Part shown: positions 53,571 through 62,837 of the stretch, in pieces | How positions within the stretch are numbered: position 1 is the stretch's first letter | Layout: each line of letters begins with the position of its first letter | Source: Aureococcus anophagefferens | Lineage: Eukaryota; Sar; Pelagophyceae; Pelagomonadales; Pelagomonadaceae | DNA: 64,000 bases | Direction: 5' to 3' | Assembly: GCF_000186865.1 (NCBI RefSeq) | Contig: NW_008705563.1 | Location: 145,809 to 209,808 of the forward strand | Notes under the pieces: model-generated | Told to the model about the DNA's origin: nothing | Seen by the model: the letters and a program-made list of their open reading frames with translations, nothing else | Database searches by the model: none | Position numbers and translations under genes: made by a program

Positions 53571-54746
53571 TTACCCGTCCTGTGGCGCGCAGCTGTCCAG
53601 GATCGCGCGCAGCATCTCCGCGTGGACCGCGGCGTCGCGCGCGACCATGAGGTGCTCGCCGGCGGGATGGACCGCCAACGCGAAGGTCCCGGCCGTCTCG
53701 TCGCGCCAGGACTCCATGGACGCGCGCGTGATGCGGTCCTTGCCGCCGAGGAACGCGGATATGGGGCAGGCCAGAGGCGGACCACCGTAGGACGCGCGCG
53801 TCGCCGCGCAGCCGATCTCGAGCTGCAGCTCCTTGCGCGTCCGCGGGACGAACGACGCGAGGTAGCCCGGGCTGTCCCAGAACTCGTCGGGTACGGCGTC
53901 GTAGAAGCCCGAGCGCCGCAGCTCCGCCGCCACGTCGGCGTCGCTCGTCGCCTCCGTGAAGGTCCAGCACGTGTGGGTCTCGAAGTGCGCGGGCGACTCC
54001 TCGGACGACACGACGAGCGCCGCGGGCGCGCGGCGGCCGCGCCGCTGGAGCTCCTTGGCCTACCAAGCATGATGGTGACGATTTCTCATTGTTTCCCGCC
54101 CCGAATCTCTCGAAAATCGTCACGGCCACAGGACGCTGTCCTTGGCCAGCGCCCAGGCGACGAGCGCGCCGATGCTCACGCCGAGGAGCGCGTAGGGCGC
54201 CAGGGACTCCTCCAGCGGCAGGTAGTCCGCGAGCGCCGCCGCGAGCGCGCCCAAGTCGCCGACGACGTCCTCCTTGTGCCGCGGGTGGCGGCCCGGCAGG
54301 AGGGCGCATGTGAGCTCGAGGCGGCCGCCGCAGCGGGCCGCGAGCTTGTCGAAGAGCTCCGGGCCCGTGCCGCTCGCCGCGAAGCAGAAGACGCGCGGCG
54401 TCGTCGACGCGAGCGGCGGCCGCGGGGCCGAAGGGAGCCAGCGCGCGGCGGCCTCCGTCGCCGGCAGCAGCTTAAGCATGCTCGCCGACACCCAGGCGCC
54501 GGCGCAGGCCGCCGGCGCGTCGAGGCGCGCGCGCACCTTGCCGCTCGCCAGCGCGCGCAGCTCGCCGACGGCGACGACCGTGCCGGCCGGGATCGTGGCG
54601 GCCTCGGTGACGGGCGCGGCGACGCCCGCCGGCGCCGCGCCGACGTCGAAGCCCTCGCGCGGCGGCGCGTCGAGCGACGCGCCCTGGCGCATGAGCGCGC
54701 CGCGCTTCGACGACACGACGAAGCGATTGGCGCGGTCCGGGTCCAT
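53571..54746 (-). CDS. Type II thioesterase-like alpha/beta hydrolase with N-terminal extension
   Basis: Minus-strand exons are 54746-54147 and 54059-53571 (362 aa). An N-terminal domain (about 1-115) of unknown type, with RANRFVVSSKRGALMRQGASL, precedes RVFCFAASGTGPELFDKL and the nucleophile motif LLGVSIGALVAWAL (Ser in place of the usual GHSMGA). The second exon supplies ACPISAFLGGKDRIT and the late HPAGEHLMV with the catalytic His. Type II thioesterases release wrongly loaded acyl groups from polyketide or peptide synthases. The junction WAL-AKELQRR restores the family's helix after the nucleophile elbow. Confidence 0.75.
54060..54146 (-). mobile_element. Family C miniature introner acting as an intron (87 bp, GC-AG)
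   Basis: The element itself is 54060-54138 (79 bp), flanked by perfect 8 bp copies GCCAAGGA (minus strand, 54146-54139 and 54059-54052). The intron starts at the GC of the first copy and ends TGGTAG, restoring WALAKELQRR. A GT-AG alternative exists 12 bases downstream, still in frame, and would insert four residues (AKDS). Confidence 0.85.
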
Positions 54747-54810
54747 CGTGATCAGGGCAGCCTCGGTTCAACGCTGGCTTCAAGCACCGCGGCAACTAGA
54801 GAAAAATAGA

Positions 54811-56478
54811 TTAGCGCCGCCGCCGGCGCCGGCGCAGCATGCGCCGGAAGCCGAGCTGCTTGCGGTGGACCTTGTTCTGCTTGACGAGGTCCGCGATCTG
54901 GTCCTCGGAGAGCTTGCCCGGCGCGACGGCGCGGCCGACGTTCTTCCGCGGGGCGACGGACTTGACGTTTTTGAACTCGGGCGCGCCGATGTCGACGACG
55001 GGCGGCACCTGGGTCGTCGCCTTGACGTCGTGCTTGATGGCCCGGGCCGTGTGCGTGTAGGGGTGCGAGTCCGCGTCCGCGTACGACTTGATCTCGTGCG
55101 CGCTCCGGAGCACCCAGTCCATGCGGCTCACGGCCCGGTGGTATTTCAGGGCGTGCTTGAGCCCCGCGGCGGCGATCTTCGCCGCCTCGTCCGGGCGCGC
55201 GAGGTAGTAGGCGAGCTTCTCCGCGAACGCCTTTTCGTCCGAGTTGTCGTAGACGACGACGTGCTCGCCGTCGACGAAGGGCCGCGGGTGGGGCACGTAC
55301 ATCTCGTCGACGAAGATCAGAGCGCCGGAGGCCAGCGCTTCAAACGTCCGGAAGTCGCCCTCCCAGTGGCTCGGGTTGCAGGTCACGACGATCTTCGACT
55401 TCCGCATGGCCCCAAAGTAGCCGTCGTTGATCTCGCGGCGGCCGCCGCTGTTGACGTCGCCCGCGATGCCCCGGACGTCCGGGTGCGCCTCGAGGTAGGT
55501 GTGGATCCAGGACACGACGCGCGACCGCGTCGGCTGCTTGGACGTCGGCCGGTTCGAGCAGAGCACGTCGATCGTCCGCGCTACTTTCCCCATGAGCTCC
55601 GCGTGGAAGTAGGAGTCGGCGACGGAGTAGGCCATGGGGTAGTAGTGGCGGTTGTAGCGCCGGCCCGTGCCCGTGTAGACGCCGTCGGACTTGGTCACGA
55701 ACGACCGCTTGAGGTAGATCAGGTAGTCGTGCTCGCCGACGCGCGGGTAGAAGCCCGCGCCGTCGCCCTCGTCGAGCACGACGAGCTTGTTCGGCCCGTT
55801 GGCCACGGGCGGCGGCGTGGGCGTGCAGACGGGCAGGTAGAGCACGAAGTCGGCCTCCTCGTCGCTCGCGACGGGGACGACGGCCGGGTGCCGCGCGAAG
55901 CCGTTTTCGATGAGGTGGTGGAAGCGCCAGCCGGGCTTCGACGCGATCGCGGGGATCCAGCGCACGTTCGTTTTCGTCGTGTACTGGAGCTCGGGCTCGA
56001 CGCAGGTCTCGCCGCCGGGCTCGCCCTCGTGTTCGTAGCACACGCGGAGCGGCGACGCGTCCTTCGCGGGCATGTAGGGCGTCGCCGCCGCCGCCGCGGG
56101 CTTCGGCAGCTGCACGACCCTCGGCGGCGGCGCGGGCGCCGCGGGCGGCGGCTTGCCGCCGAGCCAGTCCTCGACGTTGCGCGACACGGCGGGCGCCGGC
56201 GGCGCGGCGTCGAGCGCCGCGAGGCTCTGGAGGGCCTCGTCGCGCTCGAGGCGCAGCGTCTTCGAGAACTCGATGGCCTCCTCGGCGAGCTTCTCCGCCT
56301 CGTCGGCGCGCTTCGACTGGGCCTCGAGCCGCGCGAGCACGTCGCCCTCGATGGCCGCCAGCCGCGCCCCGGGGCTCGCTCGGCCCGTCGCCGCGCGCAG
56401 GGACCGGTGCGTGAGCCAGAGGCCCAAAGCGAAGAGCGCCAGCAGCGACAGCGCCGTCGTGCGCGCGATGCCGGCCAT
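54811..56478 (-). CDS. Type II membrane glycosyltransferase (GT1-like fold)
   Basis: 555 residues. Anchor MAGIARTTALSLLALFALGLWL, a Glu/Ala-rich coiled-coil stem (about 35-100), a Pro-rich linker, then a catalytic region with VRWIPAIASKPGWRFHHLIENG, FVLYLPVCTP and later IVVTCNPSHWEGDFRTFEALASGALIFVDE. The last block (E-x7-E with GALI and a D) is the nucleotide-sugar site of retaining GT-B enzymes. The C-terminal ~75 residues are basic, ending in a run of Arg. A Golgi location is expected. Donor and acceptor unknown. Confidence 0.75.
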   Translation of the reverse strand: MAGIARTTALSLLALFALGLWLTHRSLRAATGRASPGARLAAIEGDVLARLEAQSKRADEAEKLAEEAIEFSKTLRLERDEALQSLAALDAAPPAPAVSRNVEDWLGGKPPPAAPAPPPRVVQLPKPAAAAATPYMPAKDASPLRVCYEHEGEPGGETCVEPELQYTTKTNVRWIPAIASKPGWRFHHLIENGFARHPAVVPVASDEEADFVLYLPVCTPTPPPVANGPNKLVVLDEGDGAGFYPRVGEHDYLIYLKRSFVTKSDGVYTGTGRRYNRHYYPMAYSVADSYFHAELMGKVARTIDVLCSNRPTSKQPTRSRVVSWIHTYLEAHPDVRGIAGDVNSGGRREINDGYFGAMRKSKIVVTCNPSHWEGDFRTFEALASGALIFVDEMYVPHPRPFVDGEHVVVYDNSDEKAFAEKLAYYLARPDEAAKIAAAGLKHALKYHRAVSRMDWVLRSAHEIKSYADADSHPYTHTARAIKHDVKATTQVPPVVDIGAPEFKNVKSVAPRKNVGRAVAPGKLSEDQIADLVKQNKVHRKQLGFRRMLRRRRRRR

Positions 56479-57823
56479 GAACGTGCTGCGACCACTGCCG
56501 CCGGCGACGTCGACCCAGGCTGTGTCTCGACCCGCCGCCCGGGGTAAAATCGATCGAATGTCCTCCGTGCTTCATGATCGACATTGTGCAGCGTTTTGGC
56601 GGCGCGCTGCGATGGGATGGCCGTCTTTGAGGGCCCGCCGCTCCGCGAATATGCAGAATCGTGCAACGATCCCAGCAGCTGCGAGGGCCGCAAGGACGAG
56701 GGTGACGCACATGCGAAGACGCGACGCTCATACGACCGCGTGGCGACTGGAACGGGGAGGTAGAGTGGGTGGGAAGGGACGCGCTGCCCCCTCGCGACCC
56801 CTCTAGCATAGTTTTCGAGCCATCGCAGCAGCGGAGATCGTTCGTCATCAACCCCGTCGCGTCCAGCGCGGCAGGTTCCTCGGGGGGGGGCGAAATCGNN
56901 NNNNNNNNNNNNNNNNNNNNNNNNNNNNNNNNNNNNNNNNNNNNNNNNNNNNNNNNNNNNNNNNNNNNNNNNNNNNNNNNNNNNNNNNNNNNNNNNNNNN
57001 NNNNNNNNNNNNNNNNNNNNNNNNNNNNNNNNNNNNNNNNNNNNNNNNNNNNNNNNNNNNNNNNNNNNNNNNNNNNNNNNNNNNNNNNNNNNNNNNNNNN
57101 NNNNNNNNNNNNNNNNNNNNNNNNNNNNNNNNNNNNNNNNNNNNNNNNNNNNNNNNNNNNNNNNNNNNNNNNNNNNNNNNNNNNNNNNNNNNNNNNNNNN
57201 NNNNNNNNNNNNNNNNNNNNNNNNNNNNNNNNNNNNNNNNNNNNNNNNNNNNNNNNNNNNNNNNNNNNNNNNNNNNNNNNNNNNNNNNNNNNNNNNNNNN
57301 NNNNNNNNNNNNNNNNNNNNNNNNNNNNNNNNNNNNNNNNNNNNNNNNNNNNNNNNNNNNNNNNNNNNNNNNNNNNNNNNNNNNNNNNNNNNNNNNNNNN
57401 NNNNNNNNNNNNNNNNNNNNNNNNNNCGGAGTCACCCATGGGTACGAGGTGTCCACCGCCGCCACCCTGACTCCAGGCGTCGCGCTCCATGGCCACGCGC
57501 GACGAGCCGGGCTGCCCCTCGAGGCGCTCCGGGGCTGCTGGATGCCGGCGGATTCGAATCCGACCAATGAAATGCTTGCATTATATCGATTTTGTACATG
57601 TCGATTTTCGACGCCTCCGAGCGCTCCGACCGCGTCGCCAGACGTCCCCACAAGTCCATTTACGCGCTCAGGGCGCTCACATCAGCCTATGCAGTGATTT
57701 GGCGACGTTCCTGGGCCTGCTGGGCCGAGTTTGAGGCCGGTGTCACCCCCCTTCTAAGGACTGAGCTTTTTTTCGCTGTCACCTTAGCTTCAATAGGGCG
57801 GCACTATGCGGTCCGCGCCGCCT
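56479..57823. other. Gene-free region including a 528-base assembly gap
   Basis: 56899-57426 is all N. The sequenced flanks hold no supported gene. A 14 bp palindrome CGGATTCGAATCCG (near 57550) is present. The gap is preceded by a run of 8 G, a likely sequencing stop. Confidence 0.7.
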
Positions 57824-59107
57824 TTAATCCCCGCCTAGCACGGCGTCGACGTCGGCTTCGAAGCGCTCCAGCGCCGCGGCCCAGACGAGCTCGTCGATGG
57901 CGTCGACGTAGTCCCCGAGGGGCGCCTCGTCCCAGGACGGCTTCGCGCGGAGCGAGCTGAGGCCGTACTTCTCGCGCTGGAGGCCCGCCTGCTGCGCCTT
58001 GCTGAGGTGGTGCTGCTTGTCGCGCTGGGCGTAGCCGACGTTGAAGAGGCCGAACTCCGCCGGGTCGACGTCGCCGCCGTGGCGCTTGTGGAAGAGGCAC
58101 ACGGACGCGTTGTACGCCTCCTGCAAGCCGACGAACGCGAAGCGCCGGAGCCGCGCGGCCGCGGCGCGCGCGAGCGCCACGTCCAAGGTCTTCCACTGCC
58201 AGGGGCAGGCGACCTGGGACGCGTCGCCGGCGTAGGTCCGCCGCAAATCCGGCGGGACCTCCTTGGGCCGCGTCGCGCAGTAGCAGCCGTGGAGCATCTT
58301 CGTGAAGCAGCCCTGGAGGCCCGGCATGGCCGCGTAGTCCCGGGGCCCGGCCATGGCCGCGCTGATGAAGGACCGCCAGCGGATGAAGTGGCGGCTGCCG
58401 ATGGTGCCCTCGCGGTTCTTCATCTCGCTGCCCCAGAAATGCCGGCCGAAGTGGTACGCGGACAGCGTCCGCTGGTTCGGGCTCCGGAGCACGACGGCCA
58501 CGCGGGGGTCGTGCTTCGGGTTCTGGATGGGGTAGTGGGCCGCGAAGTGCGTCAGCGAGGCCACGACGCCGTCGTTGTGCAGCAGGCCGAAGCGGTGGTC
58601 GTCGCCGCACAGCGCGCCGGCCATGCGCGCGAGCGCCGTCGTGCCCATGGTCCGGCCGTCGGGCTTCGCGAGGTCCGGCGGCGGCGGCGCGCCGAGGTAG
58701 ACGTCGGGCCGCTTCGCGAGGGCGTCGCAGCCGTACTTGACGAAGGTCGTCGCGAAGGTGCTGCCGCACTTTGGGACGTGCAGCCACTGCAGCTCCGTCG
58801 CCCGCTTCTCCGGGAAGGGGCCGGCGCAGAGCCGCGCCTCGTCGCCGCCCGCGAGGCGCGCGAGGATCGCGGCGAGCGCCGCCCGGTTGCGCGCCGCCAG
58901 CTCGCGCGCGGCGTCGACGGCGCTGCCGTTGAGCACGGGCGGCGGCAGCGGGTACTTGCCGCCGGCGACGGCGCCGACGGCGCCGGCGTCGTAGAGCGGG
59001 CCGTCGTGCTTGAGCGACGCGTCGTCCGGCGGCGGCGGCGCCGGCCGCTTCTTCGGCTTGGCACTGCCGGCGGCGACGGCCAGCGCGACGACGAGCATTC
59101 GCATCAT
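57824..59107 (-). CDS. Secreted or luminal sulfotransferase-like protein
   Basis: 427 residues. A short signal peptide (MMRMLVVALAVAAGSA) and Pro/Lys-rich stem precede a P-loop-like phosphosulfate motif, LQWLHVPKCGSTFATTFVKYG (K113, C114, S116, T117). The 3'-phosphate motif is probably VVLRSPNQRTLSAYHFG. Further Cys-rich blocks (LQGCFTKMLHGCYCATRP) suggest disulfides, as in Golgi or secreted enzymes. The family transfers sulfate from PAPS to glycans or proteins. The ATG at 59107 is followed at once by another ATG. Second sulfotransferase of this window. Confidence 0.75.
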   Translation of the reverse strand: MMRMLVVALAVAAGSAKPKKRPAPPPPDDASLKHDGPLYDAGAVGAVAGGKYPLPPPVLNGSAVDAARELAARNRAALAAILARLAGGDEARLCAGPFPEKRATELQWLHVPKCGSTFATTFVKYGCDALAKRPDVYLGAPPPPDLAKPDGRTMGTTALARMAGALCGDDHRFGLLHNDGVVASLTHFAAHYPIQNPKHDPRVAVVLRSPNQRTLSAYHFGRHFWGSEMKNREGTIGSRHFIRWRSFISAAMAGPRDYAAMPGLQGCFTKMLHGCYCATRPKEVPPDLRRTYAGDASQVACPWQWKTLDVALARAAAARLRRFAFVGLQEAYNASVCLFHKRHGGDVDPAEFGLFNVGYAQRDKQHHLSKAQQAGLQREKYGLSSLRAKPSWDEAPLGDYVDAIDELVWAAALERFEADVDAVLGGD

Positions 59108-59686
59108 CTAGGAGAGGCGCCACCTCCGGACGAATGGCATCATGACGGTAACGTTGATGAAGGTCCGGAGCTTCAAGGCCTTGGCGTGACAGCGGAGGCG
59201 CGCCCCGCGTCCCGGGCCGAAGGCGTGCGCCGCGAGCGTCTCGCGCCGGCGTCCGCACCGCCGGAGGCCGCCGCCGCCGCGCCCCGGCGACGCCCGGCCG
59301 CGCGCGACGCCGCGCGGGAGCCGCGGGGGCTCGCGGCCGTCGCTTCGCGGCGCCGGCGTCGCGACGAGCGGTAGCGGATGCCGTCGGCGGACGCCGCGCG
59401 CCGGGCGGACCGGTGGAAGCGCGCGGCGGGCGTCGCGAACCCGGGCCTCGGGCGTGGACGCTCGGCGGGGTCTTCGACGCGCCGGCGGCCGCCGGCGCCG
59501 GCGCGCGCGTCGCCGCGCGCGCGACGCGACGCCCGCGGACTACGTCGCGGCGGTGGACCGACCGCGCACGCGTCGTCGAGCGCTTCGGCACTCCTCGACG
59601 AACGCGTGCTCGTGGACCGGGCGCTCCGCGCGCGCGCGCGCGGGACGGCGACGCCGTCGCGCGCGGGCGACCGCGCCGCGGCGGCG

Positions 59687-60000
59687 GCTCGCGCGCGCGG
59701 CGGTGCTGAACGTGATGCGACGCTACGGGCGAAGGCGCGCGCAGCGCGCGAAAAATTGCATCCCGTCGGCCCTAGATGGCCAGATTCGACCTCCGCGAGC
59801 GCGCGCGACGGCGGCGGCGCGAGCGATCGCGCCGCCGCCGCGGCGGCCGCGGCTCGCGCGCGCGGCGTGGGCGCGATGCGACGCTGCGGATGGGCGCGCG
59901 CAGCGCGAGAAAAATTGCATCCTCGGCCCTAGATGACCAAAAAATCGACCTCAGACCGCGCGCGACGGCGCGCCGCCGGCCGCCGCGGGGACCGCGCGCG
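59687..60000. repeat. 165 bp tandem repeat, two copies
   Basis: GCTCGCGCGCGCGGC starts at 59687 and again at 59852. Each copy has ATGCGACGCT, a GCGCGCGCAGCGCG block, AAAAATTGCATCC and GGCCCTAGATG. The period is close to that of the 19 kb tandem repeat (164 bp). Confidence 0.75.
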
Positions 60001-60254
60001 CGCCGCGTTGGGCCGCGGCGTCGGACGAACGATCACCGGCGCTGCGCTCGCTTCGCTCGCTACCGTGGTCGCGGGAGCGAGCGAGCGTCGTGGTTTAGTC
60101 GTAGGACTACGGCGAAGTATGGCGTGGCGGAGCACGACTACTCTATGTAGTCCTCCAGCAAATCATCGAAGATCGAGGCCGAGGGACGAGCCGAAGCCCC
60201 TTCGAAACCCGGCGAAACGACCCCTCCGACCCCTCCTCCGACCCCTCCCGCCTT

Positions 60255-60315
60255 CTCGGGGCCTCCGGCCCCTCGAAGGCCCGGACCCTCCGGGTCCGGA
60301 CCTTCGGTCCGTTCC
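60255..60315. repeat. Three tandem mini-hairpins
   Basis: GGGGCC-TCC-GGCCCC, CGGACCC-TCC-GGGTCCG and GGACC-TTC-GGTCC lie in a row, each a perfect short stem with a three-base loop. The pattern recalls the GGCGCC cluster at 19985. Confidence 0.75.
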
Positions 60316-60403
60316 GGAGTTTGAAAATTTTCATTGTGGGCTGCCTAAACATGGGCTTGAAGGGCTTCTTGAACCTATGTTACTCTGCCACAAAAGACTG
60401 AGC

Positions 60404-61108
60404 ATGAGGCCTCTCATCACTTGCTGCTTGGTCGCGGTAGCGCTGGCGCTGAAACCCGTCCATCGCCGCGACGTCGTCGTCCATCGCCGCGACGTCTGCG
60501 CGACGCCGCTGGCCGCGGCGGCGGCGCTGCTACGCGCGCCGCGAGCCAGCGCCGCCGCCCCAGGATTTGCGGCCGAGGCCGCGAGAATCCCCGTCTTCGT
60601 GATCACGACGCCCGACGGCACGACGCCGCTCTTCACGGACAGCTCGGCCAAGGGCGGGCCGCTGGACCTCGCGTTCTTCTTCGCGCAGCGCGCCGACGCC
60701 GAGAAGAAGCTCAAGAAGCTCAAACTCAAGGCCGACGAGGGCGCGGTCATGGCGCTGCCGCTCGCGGAAGCTCTAGCGCTCCGGAAGAAGCCCGCGGCGG
60801 ACCTCGGCGGGACGTTCCAGCTCAGCTCGAACAAGGGCGAGGCCGACGACGCGTCGGCCATCGCGAACGTGGCCATCCAGGCCGACGACATCCCGCTCTT
60901 CTTCGACCCGCGCCTCGCCCAGAGGGAGCCGGCGGCCCTCTTCCTCTTCTTCAAGAAGGCGGACCTCGACGCGGCCTGGCTCAGGGCCGCGGGCGGCAAG
61001 CTCCGGGACGTCGGCTATCCCAACTACCGCGTCACCTCCGTCCGCGCGCTCGCGGACCGGGCCGACGGCCCGCCCTTCCTCCTCTCGACGTCGGAAACAT
61101 TTAATTAG
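60404..61108 (+). CDS. TIC22: Tic22-like plastid import factor
   Basis: 234 residues. A bipartite leader: signal peptide MRPLITCCLVAVALALK, a short duplicated VHRRDVV/VHRRDV stretch, then RASAAAPGF. The mature part follows the Tic22 pattern: RIPVFVITTPDGTTPLFTDS, PLDLAFFFAQRADAEKKLKKL, AVMALPLAEALALR, DDIPLFFDPRLA and LFLFFKKADLDAAW. Tic22 is an intermembrane-space chaperone for plastid or apicoplast protein import. An in-frame ATG at 60377 would add nine residues. The stop overlaps the last codons of the convergent gene by 8 bp. Confidence 0.75.
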   Translation: MRPLITCCLVAVALALKPVHRRDVVVHRRDVCATPLAAAAALLRAPRASAAAPGFAAEAARIPVFVITTPDGTTPLFTDSSAKGGPLDLAFFFAQRADAEKKLKKLKLKADEGAVMALPLAEALALRKKPAADLGGTFQLSSNKGEADDASAIANVAIQADDIPLFFDPRLAQREPAALFLFFKKADLDAAWLRAAGGKLRDVGYPNYRVTSVRALADRADGPPFLLSTSETFN

Positions 61109-62019
61109 CGTCCAGCTTCGCGCGCGCCCGGTCGAGGATGGACCGGAGGCCGTCGGCGGACGCGTCGAGGCGCGCCTCGACGGCCGCGAGGAAGTCGACC
61201 TCGCCGCAGGCTTTGCGCGTCGGCGCCGCGCGGCGCGCGTCCGCGGGCGCGTCGCAGTCGATGGTCGCGCCGTGGTCCGCGAGCGTCGCGCTCGCCAGGG
61301 ACAGGATCTCCGACTGGGCCGCGTGCAGCTTGAGGTCGCGCTGCCACCTGGGCAGGACAAGAGAGCGAAATTCCCAACTTCAAAGGCTCCTATCTCGGCC
61401 ATTTTCCACTCGTTTCGGCTGATTTTTGGACGAGCGATCATCTCTCGGAACGGCCGCGCGTGGATGCTTTTTCCAGAACGCGCGCGCGCGGAACACTCAC
61501 ATTGAAGCGACGTTGAATCACCCTTTTGCTGCCCTGGCTGCCACTGCTTCGACTTCGTCTTGGGCAGGTCCGCGAGCTCCTCGGGCTCCTCGTCGCGGGG
61601 GCGGTCGTGCCAATCGCGCGCCGCGCGCCGCTGCTTCCGCGCGTAGCGCACGCAGGCGTCGCGCACGCGCAGCGCGTCGGCCTTGCGCCGCGCGGCCGCG
61701 GCCTCGGCCTCGTCGTCGCCCGCGGCGCGGAGCGCGCGCATGTGGGCCGCGGCCCGGGCGCAGCGCTCCCGGGGCCCGGGGGGCAGGGGCCGGTGGCGCG
61801 CGGCGCGCTGCGTCTCGCGCGCCTCCTCGAGCATGGCGTTCCACTTGCCCGTGACGGAGCTCGCGAACTCGTGGACCTACCGGGGAGCGTGGTTCCATCG
61901 GTGTACACACACGCCGCGACGCCGCCGCGCGCGGGCGTCGACCCGTCGACGACGGCCTCCCGCTCCCGCATGAGCCAGTCGCCCTCGGGCACGTCGACGC
62001 GGAGGGCGACGGCGGCCAT
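61101..62019 (-). CDS. Charged helical hypothetical protein, three exons
   Basis: Minus-strand exons: about 62019-61951, 61876-61545 and 61347-61101 (about 215 aa). Exon 2 encodes VHEFASSVTGKWNAMLEEARE and a long Ala/Arg helix. The introner junction joins KTKSKQWQ to RDLKLHAAQSEI. Exon 3 ends LDRARAKLDAN. The first donor is ambiguous (GTC at 61950 or 61953), because no strong consensus is visible. The protein is mostly helical, with a DEEPEELADLP acidic segment. I recognise no family. It overlaps the end of the Tic22-like gene. Confidence 0.6.
61348..61544 (-). mobile_element. Family A introner acting as an intron (197 bp), inverted interior
   Basis: The target duplication GTGGCAGC (minus) lies at 61544-61537 and 61347-61340. 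Sense ends CAGGGCAGC and CCTGCCCAG. The interior is inverted like the copy at 32719. Splicing restores SKQWQRDLKL. Confidence 0.93.
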
Positions 62020-62101
62020 CTTCTGACCACCGTGGGGCCGGCGTGGGCAGCCTTAACTGAATCGGCACCATCGACAAAGTGACTTGTAGATGCCGCCTTG
62101 T

Positions 62102-62242
62102 CTAGCAGCCCCGCTCGCGAGCCATTCGAAGCGCCTCCTCGCCGCCGCCCTGACGCTCGCGTCCACAGCCTAGCCTAGCAGCCCAATCGCAAGCCATTCG
62201 AAAACAATGCGCCTCCTCGCCGCCGCCCTGACGCTCGCGTCC
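62102..62242 (+). repeat. Tandem duplication of a leader and signal-peptide start
   Basis: 62102-62166 and 62175-62242 are direct copies, with CTAGCAGCC, AGCCATTCGAA and the 39 bp GCGCCTCCTCGCCGCCGCCC... stretch. The upstream copy lacks the AACAAT bases that carry the ATG, so it cannot start the same peptide. Confidence 0.85.
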
Positions 62243-62812
62243 ACGCATGCCGTGCATGACATCGTGGACCTCTATGCCAAGCCGGACACGAGCATGCGAA
62301 CGCAGCTCGGCGCGCATTTCCAGGACGGTCATCCCGTCAACGCGCTCGTCGTGTTCCACCTCGAGGGCTGCGTCTTCTGCGAGATCACCATGGGCACCAT
62401 GCTCTACGATACGACCCACGACGGCGCTCTGAACGCGACGGGCATCCAGCCCTTCAAGCTGCTCGTCGACGCCGAGGGCACGCCGAACGGCACCTTCACG
62501 TTCTGCAGCGGCTCCGCCGACTGCGTCGCGCAGTCGAAGAAAATCCTCGGCGTCGACCCCGCGGCGCTCGCGTCCTTCCCGACGACCTACTACTACGACG
62601 CGGGAGGCGCCGCGAGCGACGTGTCCGACGCGAAGTGCGGCATCGCCGTGCGCCGCGACGGCCCGGCGGGCTGCGCGCCGGCGACGGCCGCGGCGTGCGC
62701 GCCCGCGGCCAACGACCTGAGCAACTGGGTCTGCAACGCGGCGACGAAGCACGCGGCGACGGACTGCGCCGCGGCGTCGCCCGCCTGGGAGCGGTGCGCG
62801 ACGAAAAATTAG
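62207..62812 (+). CDS. Secreted thioredoxin-like protein
   Basis: 201 residues. Signal peptide MRLLAAALTLASTHA. VVFHLEGCVFCEITMG places a C-x2-C after a beta strand, the thioredoxin-fold active-site position (CVFC). PTTYYYDAGG fits the cis-Pro strand. At least ten more cysteines in the C-terminal 110 residues suggest extra disulfides. Likely a luminal or extracellular redox protein. Alternatively it is a Cys-rich structural protein that only resembles the fold. Its 5' end is tandemly duplicated. Confidence 0.6.
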   Translation: MRLLAAALTLASTHAVHDIVDLYAKPDTSMRTQLGAHFQDGHPVNALVVFHLEGCVFCEITMGTMLYDTTHDGALNATGIQPFKLLVDAEGTPNGTFTFCSGSADCVAQSKKILGVDPAALASFPTTYYYDAGGAASDVSDAKCGIAVRRDGPAGCAPATAAACAPAANDLSNWVCNAATKHAATDCAAASPAWERCATKN

Positions 62813-62837
62813 CGCGCCGCCCGCGCTAACGTCGCCC

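Larger units (their letters stand above)
59108..60403. other. Repeat-rich gene-free stretch
   Basis: 1.3 kb. Contains a 165 bp tandem duplication (about 59687-60000), GC-rich simple sequence, and a run of mini-hairpins at 60255-60315. No supported gene. A PAS-like AATTTTCATT lies at 60325, ahead of the Tic22-like start. Confidence 0.55.

Noticed and set aside
54060..54146. GT-AG alternative for the family C intron
   Set aside because: It is in frame but would add four residues (AKDS) in the helix after the nucleophile elbow; the GC-AG reading restores one clean copy of the target site. It cannot be excluded without cDNA.
57545..57575. GGATTCGAATCC resembling a tRNA T-arm
   Set aside because: It is simply a 14 bp palindrome; no acceptor, D or anticodon stem can be drawn on either strand.
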